Assembly: GCA_963729815.1 (NCBI GenBank)
Contig: CAVSPU010000003.1
Span: 62,001-126,000, forward strand
Origin: DAHUXN01 sp963729815
Lineage (GTDB): Bacteria > Acidobacteriota > Terriglobia > Acidiferrales > UBA7541
Length of the DNA stretch: 64,000 nucleotides
Direction: 5' to 3'
Within the stretch, counting starts at the first letter, position 1, and each line of letters starts with the position of its first letter. The position numbers and the translations under genes were made by a program. Shown here in pieces: positions 50,905 through 61,067 of the stretch. A model generated the notes under the pieces. The model was not told where the DNA came from, ran no database searches, and saw only the letters and a list, made by a program, of their open reading frames with translations.

Positions 50905-53900
50905 ATGCAGCTTCGCCAGTTCGCAAACATCGCATGGAAGGTTCTCCTGTTCGGAGTCGTGATCTTCGCATTCTTCGCGGCGGTCGCAGTTCACGGAGCG
51001 CGACAAAACGCCGCCCAAAGCGCAGCGCCCGTTTCCGGGAGCCGTGTCCATGTCGAAGATGCGTTTGCGCACGGCTGGATGCTCGTCGACACGAATCACA
51101 ACGGCATCGCCGATGCGATTGAAGGGCGAATTGTCGTGCCGGCGCAACCCACCGCAGCGGAAAATACGGCCGCAGCAAACATCGCAGCGCGCCTCGGCTA
51201 CGAAGCCACTGGGCTCACGCTGCCGCTCGTCGTTACAAGCGCGGAAGAAAGTGGAAATGCGCCGCAAATCTGGATCGGGAAAAACGCCGCGCCGCAAGAT
51301 GCCTTGAACACACTCGCGCCACTTACTTCGCTGCTCGGAAAAAACGAAGGCGGCGTGTTCGCGAGCGCCGACAATCTCGCGATCATCGGATTCGATGATG
51401 CTGGCCTGCTGGCCGCCGCTGACGCATATTCCTCACGCGCGCCATATCAATGGAAGGTTCCCGGCGATCAACTCGCCGAAATCGCCAAGGCGGTGACTGC
51501 GGCCGCGCACGGCGTCGCCACGCAATTGGTCGGCGTGACGTACGAGCACGACTCACCGGGGATACGGCGCGCATTTCTTCACGCCGACGGAACGATCTCA
51601 GCAGAAGATCTAACTGCAGCGTTTGCCTCGCCGCATCTCAGCGCCGTTCGCGAGTTGATCGTCATTGGTGGACCATCGGTCCTCTCCGCCACAAATCCAA
51701 AGCCGATGCCCGCGCCGGCCAGCACTGCATCTTCCTCCGCGGCGCCGCCCGCTTCTCACTCTGAAAGCGCTGAATCAGGCGCGGGCGAAAATCCATCGGG
51801 GCCGTCGCGCCGTCTGGACCTCGCAACGCTGTACACGGGCAAAGGACTATTCAACGCAACGCCAAAAATGCCAGTTCCCTCTTCACTTGACGCGCATCTT
51901 TACGTTCCCGCAGGCGCGGAAGGCGTGGCCATGGCCAATCTCGCCGTGCGCATGGGGCTTGAGACAACGGGAATCACTCTTCCCATCGCTTCGCCGGCCA
52001 CCGATTCAAAAGCGAAGGACGTAAAAACGCAAGCCGTCATCGCGGGCGCGTCGCCGCTCGCCGAAGCAGCGGAGAAGAAGTTGCGCAATGAGGATACCGT
52101 CGCTTCGCAATCGGAAACGAGTCTTGCGCCGGGCGAAGGCGAAGCACGCGTCGTCGACGACGCGTTTCCCAAACACGGCGCCGTGATTGTCACAGGCGAC
52201 GATTCGGGCTCGGTCGCCGCGCTCAATCTCATCTCTGGCCACTTTCCCGACCTCTGGGAACCCGGCAAGCAGTATCTGTCGCTCGAAAACATTCGCTATG
52301 ACCTGCATCGCTTCTTTTCTTTGCATTCGAGCGCGGGACAGGCGAGCGCCGCCCTCTATCATCTCGAACGGTGGATGAAACAGATCAACGAGACAAGCGG
52401 CGGCAATGCCGCGGTTAATGACGTGAAAGCCGAGGTCTATGTCGATCTCGCTGATCCCGGACTCGCGGACTTCGTTCGCCAGACAATCGAGCAGCAGTTG
52501 CACGTTTCCGGTGCCGACGTGGAGACTGGCAGCTTGCACGCCGGCACGCAATGCTGCGATGCGAATCCCGCGCTGCACTATCAGGGCCCGCTCATCCCAT
52601 TCCATCAAGCGACGCCGACGTTCAGCGAAGACCTCGTGATTCCGTGGGAGGGCAATCGCCTGCTTCACGCCGTCGAAAGTGCGGCGCGAAAGATCCAGCC
52701 AAGCCTTCCCGTCACGCTCGTTGCGCGCGTCAGCGAAGGCCCGGAGGAGCGCCAGAAATTAGGCGCGGCGATCGAGGGGATTTTCATGCGCGCCGGCGTT
52801 CCTCGCGGCAAAATCCACGTCGAAGTCCTCTGCGCGTTCAAGCAAGGCTACAGTTGGCTGATGGACGAAATCGCGCCTGAGCTCGAGGGCAAATCCGTTG
52901 CCAGCATACAAATCGATTTCGCCAAGGACATCGATTCGTCGCAAGTTCGCACGATGTACTCACCGGCGCGCTGGGTGCAGGAACTTTATCCCGTCGACGA
53001 AATGCTCGCGCAAAAGCTGAATATTCCGCTCGCCAAAATCACGTTCGATGAATTCGACCCGCAGCCCGACGACCCTACATATCGCGTTCACGCCTTCGAC
53101 GCGGCGGGCCATGAAATTCTGGCGTGCAATTTCACCGTCGCAACCACGATGCAACCCTACAACGGCGTGATTCCACGCTATGAGCAAGTCCAGGTCGAAA
53201 CGGGCTGGGTTCACATGCAAAGCGGCTCCCGGATGCTGCTCGACGAGCGCATCAAGACGGATACAGAGGAATTTTGGGACCACTATCAAAACATCACGCT
53301 GCCGCGCATCTACCATTTCATCATGGCGCAGGCGCGCGGCGACGTTCGCGCCGAGTATCAGCCGCTCTTTGACACACTGCGAATCGACTTCCATATGAGC
53401 GAGCCCGATTACAATCTGGGCCTCGATCACGAGCGCATTTCATCGCTCGAAGCGCTCCAGGAAGACACGTTTTACGCGACCGATAATTTTTTCGACATGA
53501 TGGGCGACCTCGAAACCGGCCATCCCTTCGATTATGCCGGCCGCATCATCCCCATCGTTCATGCGTCCGAGGATGGCCAGGACGGCCGCGTGCACATCGA
53601 ATTCTACGGAAAGCCCGCGGCGAATCCTCTGGTCCGCCTGAGCTGGACCGATGCACAGGGTGTCCATCACGAAAAAGAACGCAATCTACCTGCGCTGGCC
53701 GGGGCATTCGAGCCACGGCTGATTCAAGCGCGCGTCAAAGCGGGCGAAGAGAGCGCGGAGAGCCTGACATGGTCGCTTCCTGCGGACTACCTACACGATA
53801 AGTATCAGGATTGGATCAAGCTCGAGCCGCGAGAGCAGGTTGAGCACTCGATTTTTTCCGTGGAACAAGCCGATGGCCAATTGCACTGGCTCGAGCAAAT

Positions 53901-55308
53901 GCACGTGGCCGGACTCTACCGCGACGCGCTCGCTTATCCGCATCTCGAAAAAATGGCCATGGAATTCGAGCTGCCCCGCCCGCTGACGGCAAAAGTCGAC
54001 AGCCCTGAGCCTCGCGCGTACGCAAGTTGGACGATTCCTGCTCCTGCCACTCCGCGTCCGATGATTCCCACAGCCGCTGAATTGGCCAGCGCATCAAGCA
54101 AAGCGGCCGCAAACCCTGCGAGCGAAGAAATTGTCCAATGGAACGAACCGATTGGCCCCGAAGAAAATGCGCAAATCCTCGCCCGACTTGCGGCGTATCC
54201 CGGCGTGAATGTTTACTGGATGGGCCGCAGCTACCTCGGACAAAACATCTGGGCCGCTGACGTCATGCAGCCATCACCGTCGCACCTGCGATCTTGGGCA
54301 AAGGAGACGACGCTCAAAGCGTCCATCATCTATTCGGGCCGCCAGCACGCCAATGAAGTCTCCAGCACAAGCCACGTCGACAGGCTCGGTGAGCTTCTTG
54401 TCACCAATCCGCCGACGCGCGCACTTCTCAAACAAGTCAACGTGGTTCTGCATCCCATCGACAATCCTGACGGCGCGCAGCTCTCCGTCGAGCTCGCGAA
54501 GATTACGCCAGACAATTTGCTGCATCCCGGCTATCACGGTTCGCTGGGTGCGGACGTGACTGAAGGTCAGGCGGAAACCGATCCGATTTATCCGGAATCT
54601 CGCACGCGCCCGCTCTTGCTCCAAACGTGGTTGCCCGATGCGTTCCTGAATCCGCACGGTTATCCCTCGCACGAATGGATTCAGCCTTTTTCCGAATACA
54701 GCGCCTGGGTGCAGACACGAGGGAGCGCGAATCCCGGGCGCGCGTGGTGGATTCCGCGGGGCTGGTTCACGAGCATGGGCTACCTGCGCGACCCGGAGCA
54801 TCCCGACAGCGAACAGATCGCCTACGCGCTCCGCGACCGCATTGTGGAGGCAGAGCGAAACGTGCCTGGCTTGCTCCCGCTCGAAAATCGCATGAACGCG
54901 CGCTATGAACGGTACGGCCAACGATGGGACCCGAGTTACATGACCCAGCCGATCGTCGGTGGCATTCGCATTTATATGGCGCTTAAGGGATCTCCGGCGC
55001 CGACGCGCGGTGGAGCGGGTGAGCTTTACGGCGGCGCTTCGCCGGACATTACCTGGGACACGGGCTACACCGAAGCGCCCGACGAAACCGCGCACGGCGA
55101 CTACATGAAACTGCTGGCGTCCGCTGGACTGGCGTTCGATGAAGTCCATCTCAAGTATCTTGCGCAAGGGAAATTGCGAATCACTCGTACGGAGAAAGAA
55201 GTGCCCAGCGGAGTTTCATGGCAGGTGGTACGAGAACGGCCGATTCTGCCGCCAGCGGAGCCGCCGGTTGCATCTCCGCCGACAAATCCGCCTGCGCCTG
55301 GTCATTAA
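50905..55308 (+). CDS. Giant secreted M14-type metallocarboxypeptidase
   Basis: 1467-aa exported protein. An N-terminal hydrophobic segment (about 12-30) anchors or exports it. DTNHNGIADAIEG (62-74) resembles a calcium-binding DxNxxGxxD motif. Residues about 74-110 (VVPAQPTAAENTAAANIAARLG...ATGLTLPLV) are echoed at about 330-362 (AEGVAMANLAVRMGLETTGITLPIA), suggesting an internal duplication. The C-terminal zinc site is H1148-A-N-E1151 (GRQHANEVSS) and H1251 (LNPHGYPSHEW), the M14 H-x2-E...H pattern. IDNPDGAQL is the usual NPDG segment. Catalytic Glu could not be fixed by eye. No enzyme substrate can be named. Confidence 0.85.
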   Translation: MQLRQFANIAWKVLLFGVVIFAFFAAVAVHGARQNAAQSAAPVSGSRVHVEDAFAHGWMLVDTNHNGIADAIEGRIVVPAQPTAAENTAAANIAARLGYEATGLTLPLVVTSAEESGNAPQIWIGKNAAPQDALNTLAPLTSLLGKNEGGVFASADNLAIIGFDDAGLLAAADAYSSRAPYQWKVPGDQLAEIAKAVTAAAHGVATQLVGVTYEHDSPGIRRAFLHADGTISAEDLTAAFASPHLSAVRELIVIGGPSVLSATNPKPMPAPASTASSSAAPPASHSESAESGAGENPSGPSRRLDLATLYTGKGLFNATPKMPVPSSLDAHLYVPAGAEGVAMANLAVRMGLETTGITLPIASPATDSKAKDVKTQAVIAGASPLAEAAEKKLRNEDTVASQSETSLAPGEGEARVVDDAFPKHGAVIVTGDDSGSVAALNLISGHFPDLWEPGKQYLSLENIRYDLHRFFSLHSSAGQASAALYHLERWMKQINETSGGNAAVNDVKAEVYVDLADPGLADFVRQTIEQQLHVSGADVETGSLHAGTQCCDANPALHYQGPLIPFHQATPTFSEDLVIPWEGNRLLHAVESAARKIQPSLPVTLVARVSEGPEERQKLGAAIEGIFMRAGVPRGKIHVEVLCAFKQGYSWLMDEIAPELEGKSVASIQIDFAKDIDSSQVRTMYSPARWVQELYPVDEMLAQKLNIPLAKITFDEFDPQPDDPTYRVHAFDAAGHEILACNFTVATTMQPYNGVIPRYEQVQVETGWVHMQSGSRMLLDERIKTDTEEFWDHYQNITLPRIYHFIMAQARGDVRAEYQPLFDTLRIDFHMSEPDYNLGLDHERISSLEALQEDTFYATDNFFDMMGDLETGHPFDYAGRIIPIVHASEDGQDGRVHIEFYGKPAANPLVRLSWTDAQGVHHEKERNLPALAGAFEPRLIQARVKAGEESAESLTWSLPADYLHDKYQDWIKLEPREQVEHSIFSVEQADGQLHWLEQMHVAGLYRDALAYPHLEKMAMEFELPRPLTAKVDSPEPRAYASWTIPAPATPRPMIPTAAELASASSKAAANPASEEIVQWNEPIGPEENAQILARLAAYPGVNVYWMGRSYLGQNIWAADVMQPSPSHLRSWAKETTLKASIIYSGRQHANEVSSTSHVDRLGELLVTNPPTRALLKQVNVVLHPIDNPDGAQLSVELAKITPDNLLHPGYHGSLGADVTEGQAETDPIYPESRTRPLLLQTWLPDAFLNPHGYPSHEWIQPFSEYSAWVQTRGSANPGRAWWIPRGWFTSMGYLRDPEHPDSEQIAYALRDRIVEAERNVPGLLPLENRMNARYERYGQRWDPSYMTQPIVGGIRIYMALKGSPAPTRGGAGELYGGASPDITWDTGYTEAPDETAHGDYMKLLASAGLAFDEVHLKYLAQGKLRITRTEKEVPSGVSWQVVRERPILPPAEPPVASPPTNPPAPGH

Positions 55309-55364
55309 GATTTTGATTTCTTGTGTCAGCAGGGCGACCTGCGGAACTGCCTCGGCCGGTGCGT

Positions 55365-55394
55365 TTGACGATGCGCGTTATCAGGTGCTATAAA
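55365..55394 (+). promoter_or_regulatory. Promoter of the tRNA-Ala gene
   Basis: TTGACG (55365-55370), an 18-nt spacer and TATAAA (55389-55394). The start of transcription would be near 55401, about 18 nt before the mature tRNA 5' end at 55419. Confidence 0.7.
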
Positions 55395-55418
55395 AGCTAG
55401 CAGCCGTTCTTTCCCGGT

Positions 55419-55494
<76 letters not shown>

Positions 55495-55726
55495 AATTGC
55501 CGGATTCATTTTCTGATTGACGCGAATCGGTGACATTTTCGAAAACCGCAAAGAAGCCGCGATCTACGCGCGAAACTACGATGAGTCGGAATGCGGACAG
55601 CCTTCGTGCTACGATTCCGTCGATGGCCGCAAGGAAATCGCGCGCCATGCCCTGAGCCTTGGGAATATATTCGCCTGTGCCAGCACGAACGACGCGGGTG
55701 CCTGCGATTCTTCCTTCGGAGTTATT
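55495..55726. other. Short gap after tRNA-Ala
   Basis: About 230 nt; a plus-strand frame from 55517 (74 codons, several Cys) has no ribosome site or recognisable family, so no gene is called. Confidence 0.5.
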
Positions 55727-56080
55727 CTACCCGGCTGCTGATTTGAAGGCGGCCGCCGCGTCCTCGGCCCGCTCATACACATCGAACACCGTCAGCAACC
55801 TCGTCATTTGCAGCATGTCTCGCGTCCGCGTACTGAGGTGCGCCAACTTTATGCCTCCGCCCGCTTTTTGCGCCGTTGAGTAAAGACCCACCAGCGTGCC
55901 GAGGCCGCTGCTGTCAATGTACGTAACGCCGCCGAGATCGAGCACCACGCTTTTGGAAGTCGCCAGGACGCCTTTTACCATTTCGCGCAAGTGCGCCGAC
56001 TCCTCGCCCAACACAAGCCGTCCCGAGCATTCAACAATCGTCGCGTCGCCATGCATGCGAGCTGTGGCGTGCAGTGTCAT
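55727..56080 (-). CDS. STAS-domain anti-anti-sigma-like protein
   Basis: 117-aa single STAS domain, as in anti-sigma factor antagonists. The phosphorylation motif VTYIDSSGLGTLVGLYS contains the serine pair S57/S58 homologous to the SpoIIAA phosphoserine. The rest is the usual mixed alpha/beta fold (VVLDLGG, IKLAHLSTRTRDMLQMTRLLTVFDV). Its kinase/anti-sigma partner (RsbW/SpoIIAB type) is not adjacent, and the ECF system at 49.1-50.5 kb is not of the type it would regulate. It may act on a distant partner-switch network. Confidence 0.9.
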   Translation of the reverse strand: MTLHATARMHGDATIVECSGRLVLGEESAHLREMVKGVLATSKSVVLDLGGVTYIDSSGLGTLVGLYSTAQKAGGGIKLAHLSTRTRDMLQMTRLLTVFDVYERAEDAAAAFKSAAG

Positions 56081-56146
56081 CGCGAACCTCCCTAATCCGT
56101 TCTACTTTCCATGTCCGGTGAACCACCCTGCTCCGGTCGAGCGGCC

Positions 56147-58636
56147 TCAACGCCTTCCATTGGAACCCGCGCCCGAATCAGCTGGCACGGCGAGCGAATT
56201 AAACAGCAGCGGATAGGTATTTTCCGGCTGGCCGCGGAACTGGCAGCGGAACCCAATCAGCACGATGCGGCCTTTCCCGAATGGCACCGAAACGGCCGCC
56301 ACTTTCCCCTCCAGATGCTGCTCGCCGAGCAGCCAGCCGCTCAGCAATGGGTCCGTCTTGGGATAAACCGCCAGTATCCGTATGCCGTCGTGCTCACCCA
56401 GTTGCGTGAATGGATCTTTCTCGCGGTCGTTGGTGCCCGTGAATCGCGGCAGGTCCGGAGGATCCTTGGGGTCCCACACGTCGAACGCCTGCGAATCCAC
56501 GAAAAACGCCACGGAATCCTTTTGCATTCCGCGCGTTTCGGGCAAATCCGGATCGACGTCGATGCGCAGCAACGAACCCGGCCCGTAAAATTGCGTCGGC
56601 CCGACGTTGGCAAGTACGTTGCGCACTGGCAAACCAAATTCCTGAATGAGCAATTGCGACGCTTCATCCAGCGCGACGATTCGCCCGCCGTTTTTCGCGA
56701 AGTCTTCCAGCGCCGCCACTCCCGGCAGACCGAGGCCACCGACATACTCTGGCCGTTGCGAAACTCCTCGCCGCGTGCCTTCCCCGCCAAACGCCGGAGG
56801 CGCCCCCGGCTGCCACCCGTGCAACATACTTTGTTCACTCTGCTGCGGCAGGATGATCACGTCGAATTCCTCCCGCAAATTTCCGGCGCGAATATCGGCA
56901 TCGTGCAAATCCGCGTACGGAATCGCGTAGCGGTCCAGCAGCCATCGCGTCCAGCCTGCGTCCATATTCGCTTCCCAGGAATCATAAAGCCCGATGCGCC
57001 CGACCTTCGTTCCGGCGGGCGGATCGAAATGATGTGCCGGCTCATCCACTTTCGCTGCATCCATCGAAATTTCCACGGGTTGATCCACGCGCACCACGCG
57101 CACTCCCATCTGCAACGGCAGCGTCCAGCCGGTCATGTCGTAAGGCCGCTTCGGTGGCCCACCCGGATAAAGACGCAGATCGGGATAATGTTGCGGTTCC
57201 ATCAAGTCCACCAGATACGGCCGGAACGGCTGCGCCGCGGACATCACGATCGTACCCGCCGGATATGTGGCGCCGTTCACAGTGAAATCCTGCGTCGCCT
57301 TCTCGATTTGCACCCCGCCCATTTGCAACGCGAACAGCATGTCGCCGGTCGCTGTCGCATCGTGCTGCTGTTGCGGCACGATGTACGCGAAGGGGCCGCC
57401 TTTTTCTCCGATCGTGATTTCGTCGTGGCACATTTTCCAGAAATCGAAGAGCCACTGATCCCTGCGCCGCGCGGCGATATCGAGCACGGCCATGTCACCC
57501 GTAATCATGTAATCGACCGCATCCTTCAAATGCCACCAGCCGCCACGCCACGGATTCGGGTAATACATGCTCGGCTCGGTCGCGGAAATGCCGTTCGGAA
57601 ATGTTTTCGGCAGCGATTGCGGAGGGTAATAGCCGGGCGTCGCGTAATCAAAGAGCGCCGTCTCGGTCAGAATGCCAATCATGTTGTGGTAATACGGCGC
57701 GGTTCTCATCCCACCGTTCCACCACATGTCGAATTCCATGCGCGACACCGCGCCCGGCTGATTCTCCTCTTCGAACCGCCGAGTCATCGCATCTCCCACC
57801 AGGTTCACTCCGCGCACAACTTCCGCCGGAATGTTCGGGTTCATCGGGTCATCAAACGGCGGCACGAAAATGCGCGATGGGAACGGACCCGACTGATGCT
57901 GGTTGTAGACGATCTGCGGAAACCAATCCTGATAGAGTTCCTTCGCCACGTCGCGGCTTTCGATCTGATTGAACATGTACCAATCGCGATTGTTGTCGTG
58001 GCCAACGTATTTGTTCCAGAGTTGAATTGTCGGAGCAAGCTCGTATTGCGTGTTCACGTTCTTCTCGTACCAGTGCGCCACGATATCGAGACCATCGGGA
58101 TTGATCACCGGGCACTGCACCAGAATGACGTTATCGCGAATGCGCTGCATCTCCGGCGTCTCTTCGCTGACCACGCGATACGCCAGTTCGGGCGATTGTT
58201 GCGCTCCGGCCACTTCCGTCGCGTGCAACCCGCCGTCAATCCAGACGACAGCCTTGCCTTCATCCGCCAGTTTATGCGCGGTGGCTTCGTCGAGCTTTCC
58301 CGTGGCGAGCTGCTGCACAATCGAGCGGTAATGATCCAGCTCGCGAAGATTTTCCTCGCTGGAAATGATGGCGATGAACATCTGGCGTCCATACCCGGTC
58401 GGCCCGATATTTTGCAGCCGGATGCGCGGACTCGCCGCCGCAAGCGCCTGGTAATACTTCGTCATCTGCTCGAAGTCGGCCAGATGATAATCCGCTCCGG
58501 GGGCGAAGCCGAAAATAGAATCTGGAGTCGGCACTGCCGCTGGCGCGGCTTTCTTCGGCTTCGGCGCCGCCGCAACTACGACTGCGCATAGCAACACCGC
58601 CGCAAGACCGAACAACCGCTCGCTGATTTTTTTCAC
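56147..58636 (-). CDS. M14 zinc carboxypeptidase, secreted
   Basis: 829 aa from the GTG at 58636, which lies 4 nt after AAGGAGAG; the longer frame upstream has no ribosome site. Signal peptide VKKISERLFGLAAVLLCAVVVAAA. The M14 zinc ligands are H138-A-T-E141 (GGLHATEVAG) and H247 (VYNQHQSG), with NPDGLDI downstream of the first pair. The second half (from about 500) has beta-rich sequence without a recognised domain, with a QQQH-like segment. It is the second M14 protein within 6 kb, but unlike the giant one it has the two motifs near the N-terminus. Substrate unknown. Confidence 0.88.
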   Translation of the reverse strand: MKKISERLFGLAAVLLCAVVVAAAPKPKKAAPAAVPTPDSIFGFAPGADYHLADFEQMTKYYQALAAASPRIRLQNIGPTGYGRQMFIAIISSEENLRELDHYRSIVQQLATGKLDEATAHKLADEGKAVVWIDGGLHATEVAGAQQSPELAYRVVSEETPEMQRIRDNVILVQCPVINPDGLDIVAHWYEKNVNTQYELAPTIQLWNKYVGHDNNRDWYMFNQIESRDVAKELYQDWFPQIVYNQHQSGPFPSRIFVPPFDDPMNPNIPAEVVRGVNLVGDAMTRRFEEENQPGAVSRMEFDMWWNGGMRTAPYYHNMIGILTETALFDYATPGYYPPQSLPKTFPNGISATEPSMYYPNPWRGGWWHLKDAVDYMITGDMAVLDIAARRRDQWLFDFWKMCHDEITIGEKGGPFAYIVPQQQHDATATGDMLFALQMGGVQIEKATQDFTVNGATYPAGTIVMSAAQPFRPYLVDLMEPQHYPDLRLYPGGPPKRPYDMTGWTLPLQMGVRVVRVDQPVEISMDAAKVDEPAHHFDPPAGTKVGRIGLYDSWEANMDAGWTRWLLDRYAIPYADLHDADIRAGNLREEFDVIILPQQSEQSMLHGWQPGAPPAFGGEGTRRGVSQRPEYVGGLGLPGVAALEDFAKNGGRIVALDEASQLLIQEFGLPVRNVLANVGPTQFYGPGSLLRIDVDPDLPETRGMQKDSVAFFVDSQAFDVWDPKDPPDLPRFTGTNDREKDPFTQLGEHDGIRILAVYPKTDPLLSGWLLGEQHLEGKVAAVSVPFGKGRIVLIGFRCQFRGQPENTYPLLFNSLAVPADSGAGSNGRR

Positions 58637-58775
58637 GGGACTCTCCTTACGGATGGCAAATCTTAGTGCCGGTTGATTTCGATTGGCAAACTCAATTGAG
58701 TGACTTCGCACTAGTCGGTGGAACGGCAGGGACGCGGAATCGGTTACAACAAAAATTGCGCGTCTCGAAGACCGC

Positions 58776-59363
58776 CTATTTGAACCAGCTATACCCGACC
58801 GCGAACATCACGCTGCCGTTTAATCCGGGGTTGAACGTTCCCAGACTCGCGTTCGAATGGTGGACGCCCTGAATCTCGATATCCCACGAGTGCTTCGACC
58901 GCGTAAAAATGCGGAAACCAAACGCGCCTTGTGGCGTGAAATTCACCGCGGAAGTGTTTCCCGGAGGCACGTTGGAGGTCGTGAAGAGCACGCCGCCAGC
59001 GATCTGCGCATATGGCGTGAACTTGCGATGGCTTGTGAAGTTCCATTCGAGAATGATGGGCTTAAAGCTTCCGCCGTAGACCGTTCCGCCCGGCTGCATC
59101 ACCAGGTACAGAGGAAGAGCATCCCCCGCATACTCGAAGTTTCCACGCGCCCAGCCGTGAAGATGATCGCCGGTCAGAACCTTCCCGATTCGCACACCGG
59201 CAATCAGGAACTGGGTATTTGTGGAATGCCCCGCGCCCGAGCCGCCGTCGATGAGCGGTTCGATTTCGACCGCTCCATTCGTCAACGACTCCGAAGTCAG
59301 GTTTTGCGCGAATACGGCCGGAGCAGCCAGCAAAAGCAGGAGCGCAGCGAGCCTAAGTTTCAT
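58776..59363 (-). CDS. PagL-like acyloxyacyl hydrolase (outer membrane)
   Basis: 195 aa from the ATG at 59363, preceded by GGAAGGA. A signal peptide ends at FAQ. The mature chain alternates hydrophobic strands as in an eight-stranded outer-membrane barrel and ends in an aromatic residue region (YSWFK, nearly a terminal Phe). The C-terminal motif H168-H-S170-N-A-S-L resembles the HxS catalytic dyad of the lipid A 3-O-deacylase PagL. The dyad acid could not be fixed by eye. Deacylation of lipid A is inferred from the family. Confidence 0.72.
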   Translation of the reverse strand: MKLRLAALLLLLAAPAVFAQNLTSESLTNGAVEIEPLIDGGSGAGHSTNTQFLIAGVRIGKVLTGDHLHGWARGNFEYAGDALPLYLVMQPGGTVYGGSFKPIILEWNFTSHRKFTPYAQIAGGVLFTTSNVPPGNTSAVNFTPQGAFGFRIFTRSKHSWDIEIQGVHHSNASLGTFNPGLNGSVMFAVGYSWFK

Positions 59364-59510
59364 CCATCCTTCCGCCACAGGGAGTCGCAACAAAATGCGC
59401 GCGAAGCGTATTCCACGCCCGCACATCGGTCAAGCCTTTATATCTCTCGAAATTTTCCTGCGCAAAATTTATCTGTGACCGCGGCGCTTTCAGCATAAAA
59501 TGCCCGTCCT

Positions 59511-60908
59511 ATGGCCAAAATTACTTTTCTCGGCGCTGTCGGGGCGGTCACAGGCTCAAAATATCTCGTCGAAGCGGGCGGCAAGCGTTTGCTCGTCGAT
59601 TGCGGCCTCTTTCAAGGCTCGCGAGAACTGAAGCAGCGCAATTGGGACGCACTACCGATCGATCCCGCAAGCATCGACTGGATCGTTCTGACTCACGCGC
59701 ACATCGATCACACCGGATACCTGCCGCGCATCGTCCGCGACGGTTTTCGCGGCCCGATTTACGCCAACGCCGCGACGCACGAACTTTGCGAGCTCCTGCT
59801 CACCGATTCAGCGCACCTCCAGGAAGAAGACGCGCAATACGCGACGAAAAAGGGCTACTCCCGGCACAAGCCGGCGCTTCCTCTATATGCCGTCGCCGAT
59901 GCGCAGCAGGCGCTCACGCGCTTTCAGGAAATTCCTCGCAAGGATCCATTCACGGTCAGCCCGCAATTCACCGTCAAACCCTTCGACGCCGGCCACATTC
60001 TCGGCTCGTCTTCGCTGCAAATCACTATCACCGAAAACGGCAAATCCTCTGTCGTTGTTTTTTCCGGTGACGTTGGCCGTTACAACCAGCCCATCCTCAA
60101 TGATCCTTCGCCGATCGCGAAGGCCGATTACATCCTCTGCGAATCGACATACGGCGACCGCGATCATCCGACAACTTCTCCTTATGACGCGATCGCCGAC
60201 ATCGTGAATCGCGTGGTGAAGCGGGGCGGCGTAATCGTGATTCCCGCTTTCGCCGTCGGCCGCACGCAGACGCTGATGTACATCTTCCGCCAACTCGAGG
60301 AGCGTCAGCGGATTCCGCGCCTGCCCACTTTCGTCGACAGCCCCATGGCCATCAGCGTCACCAATTTGTATGTCCGCCACAAAGAGGATCACAGCCTGCA
60401 ATTCACGCAGCTCGAGCAGACCGGAAATCACGACCCACTTAACACGCATGAAGTTCACATGACCCGCGCCGTCCAGGACTCCAAGAAAATCAATAGCGTT
60501 AATTCGCCCTGCCTCATTATTTCCGCCAGCGGCATGTGCACCGGCGGCCGCATCCTCCATCATCTCGCGCAGAGGCTGCCCGACGCCCGCAACGTCGTGA
60601 TTCTTGCCGGCTACCAGGCGGAAGGCACGCTCGGCCGCCAGTTGCTCGAAGGCGCGAAGGTTGCGCGTATTCATGGAGACCAAATTCCCGTCCGCGCCGA
60701 GATTCAGGAAGTCAGCCAGTTCTCCGCTCATGGCGACCGCGGCGAGCTCGTTCGCTGGCTTTCCGGCTTCACCGCGCCTCCCAAACAAATTTTCCTTGTG
60801 CATGGCGAACCTACGGCCGCGCAATCCTTTCGCGGCACCGTGCAGGAAAAACTTCACTGGCCCGTGACGATTCCGGCGCAGAACGATTCTTTCGACCCAT
60901 TCGCATGA
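59511..60908 (+). CDS. Beta-CASP metallo-beta-lactamase-fold nuclease
   Basis: 465-aa cytoplasmic RNA-processing nuclease-type protein of the MBL/beta-CASP superfamily. The zinc motif is H62-A-H64-I-D66-H67 (THAHIDHTG). Later ligands lie in AGHILGSS, GDVGRY, ESTYGDRDH and the C-terminal SAHGD and VHGE. The beta-CASP insertion includes PAFAVGRTQ and SASGMCTGGR. Such proteins usually cleave RNA, but DNA-acting relatives exist; RNA substrate is inferred. Start ATG at 59511. It is a single gene, divergent from the PagL-like gene. Confidence 0.9.
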   Translation: MAKITFLGAVGAVTGSKYLVEAGGKRLLVDCGLFQGSRELKQRNWDALPIDPASIDWIVLTHAHIDHTGYLPRIVRDGFRGPIYANAATHELCELLLTDSAHLQEEDAQYATKKGYSRHKPALPLYAVADAQQALTRFQEIPRKDPFTVSPQFTVKPFDAGHILGSSSLQITITENGKSSVVVFSGDVGRYNQPILNDPSPIAKADYILCESTYGDRDHPTTSPYDAIADIVNRVVKRGGVIVIPAFAVGRTQTLMYIFRQLEERQRIPRLPTFVDSPMAISVTNLYVRHKEDHSLQFTQLEQTGNHDPLNTHEVHMTRAVQDSKKINSVNSPCLIISASGMCTGGRILHHLAQRLPDARNVVILAGYQAEGTLGRQLLEGAKVARIHGDQIPVRAEIQEVSQFSAHGDRGELVRWLSGFTAPPKQIFLVHGEPTAAQSFRGTVQEKLHWPVTIPAQNDSFDPFA

Positions 60909-61067
60909 CGCGAAGGCAAATCGCACAAAGCGCGCGAAACTTATTCTGAAATCTTCCTTCGGCTCCGCGATGAAAAGTGATCGCACCAGCTGTCACGCGG
61001 TGAAATAAAGATTTGAGCTTGACCAGATGGGCACGAGTGAATAGATTTCAACGCGGAGGCAATCAGC

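Noticed and set aside
50698..51297. Minus-strand frame ending GARGVMTLYKGEVPIA
   Set aside because: It overlaps the start of the M14 gene and has no family; a decayed gene end could not be ruled out but is unsupported.
56111..58591. 826-codon plus-strand open frame
   Set aside because: Antisense to the M14 carboxypeptidase, whose motifs and ribosome site are clear.
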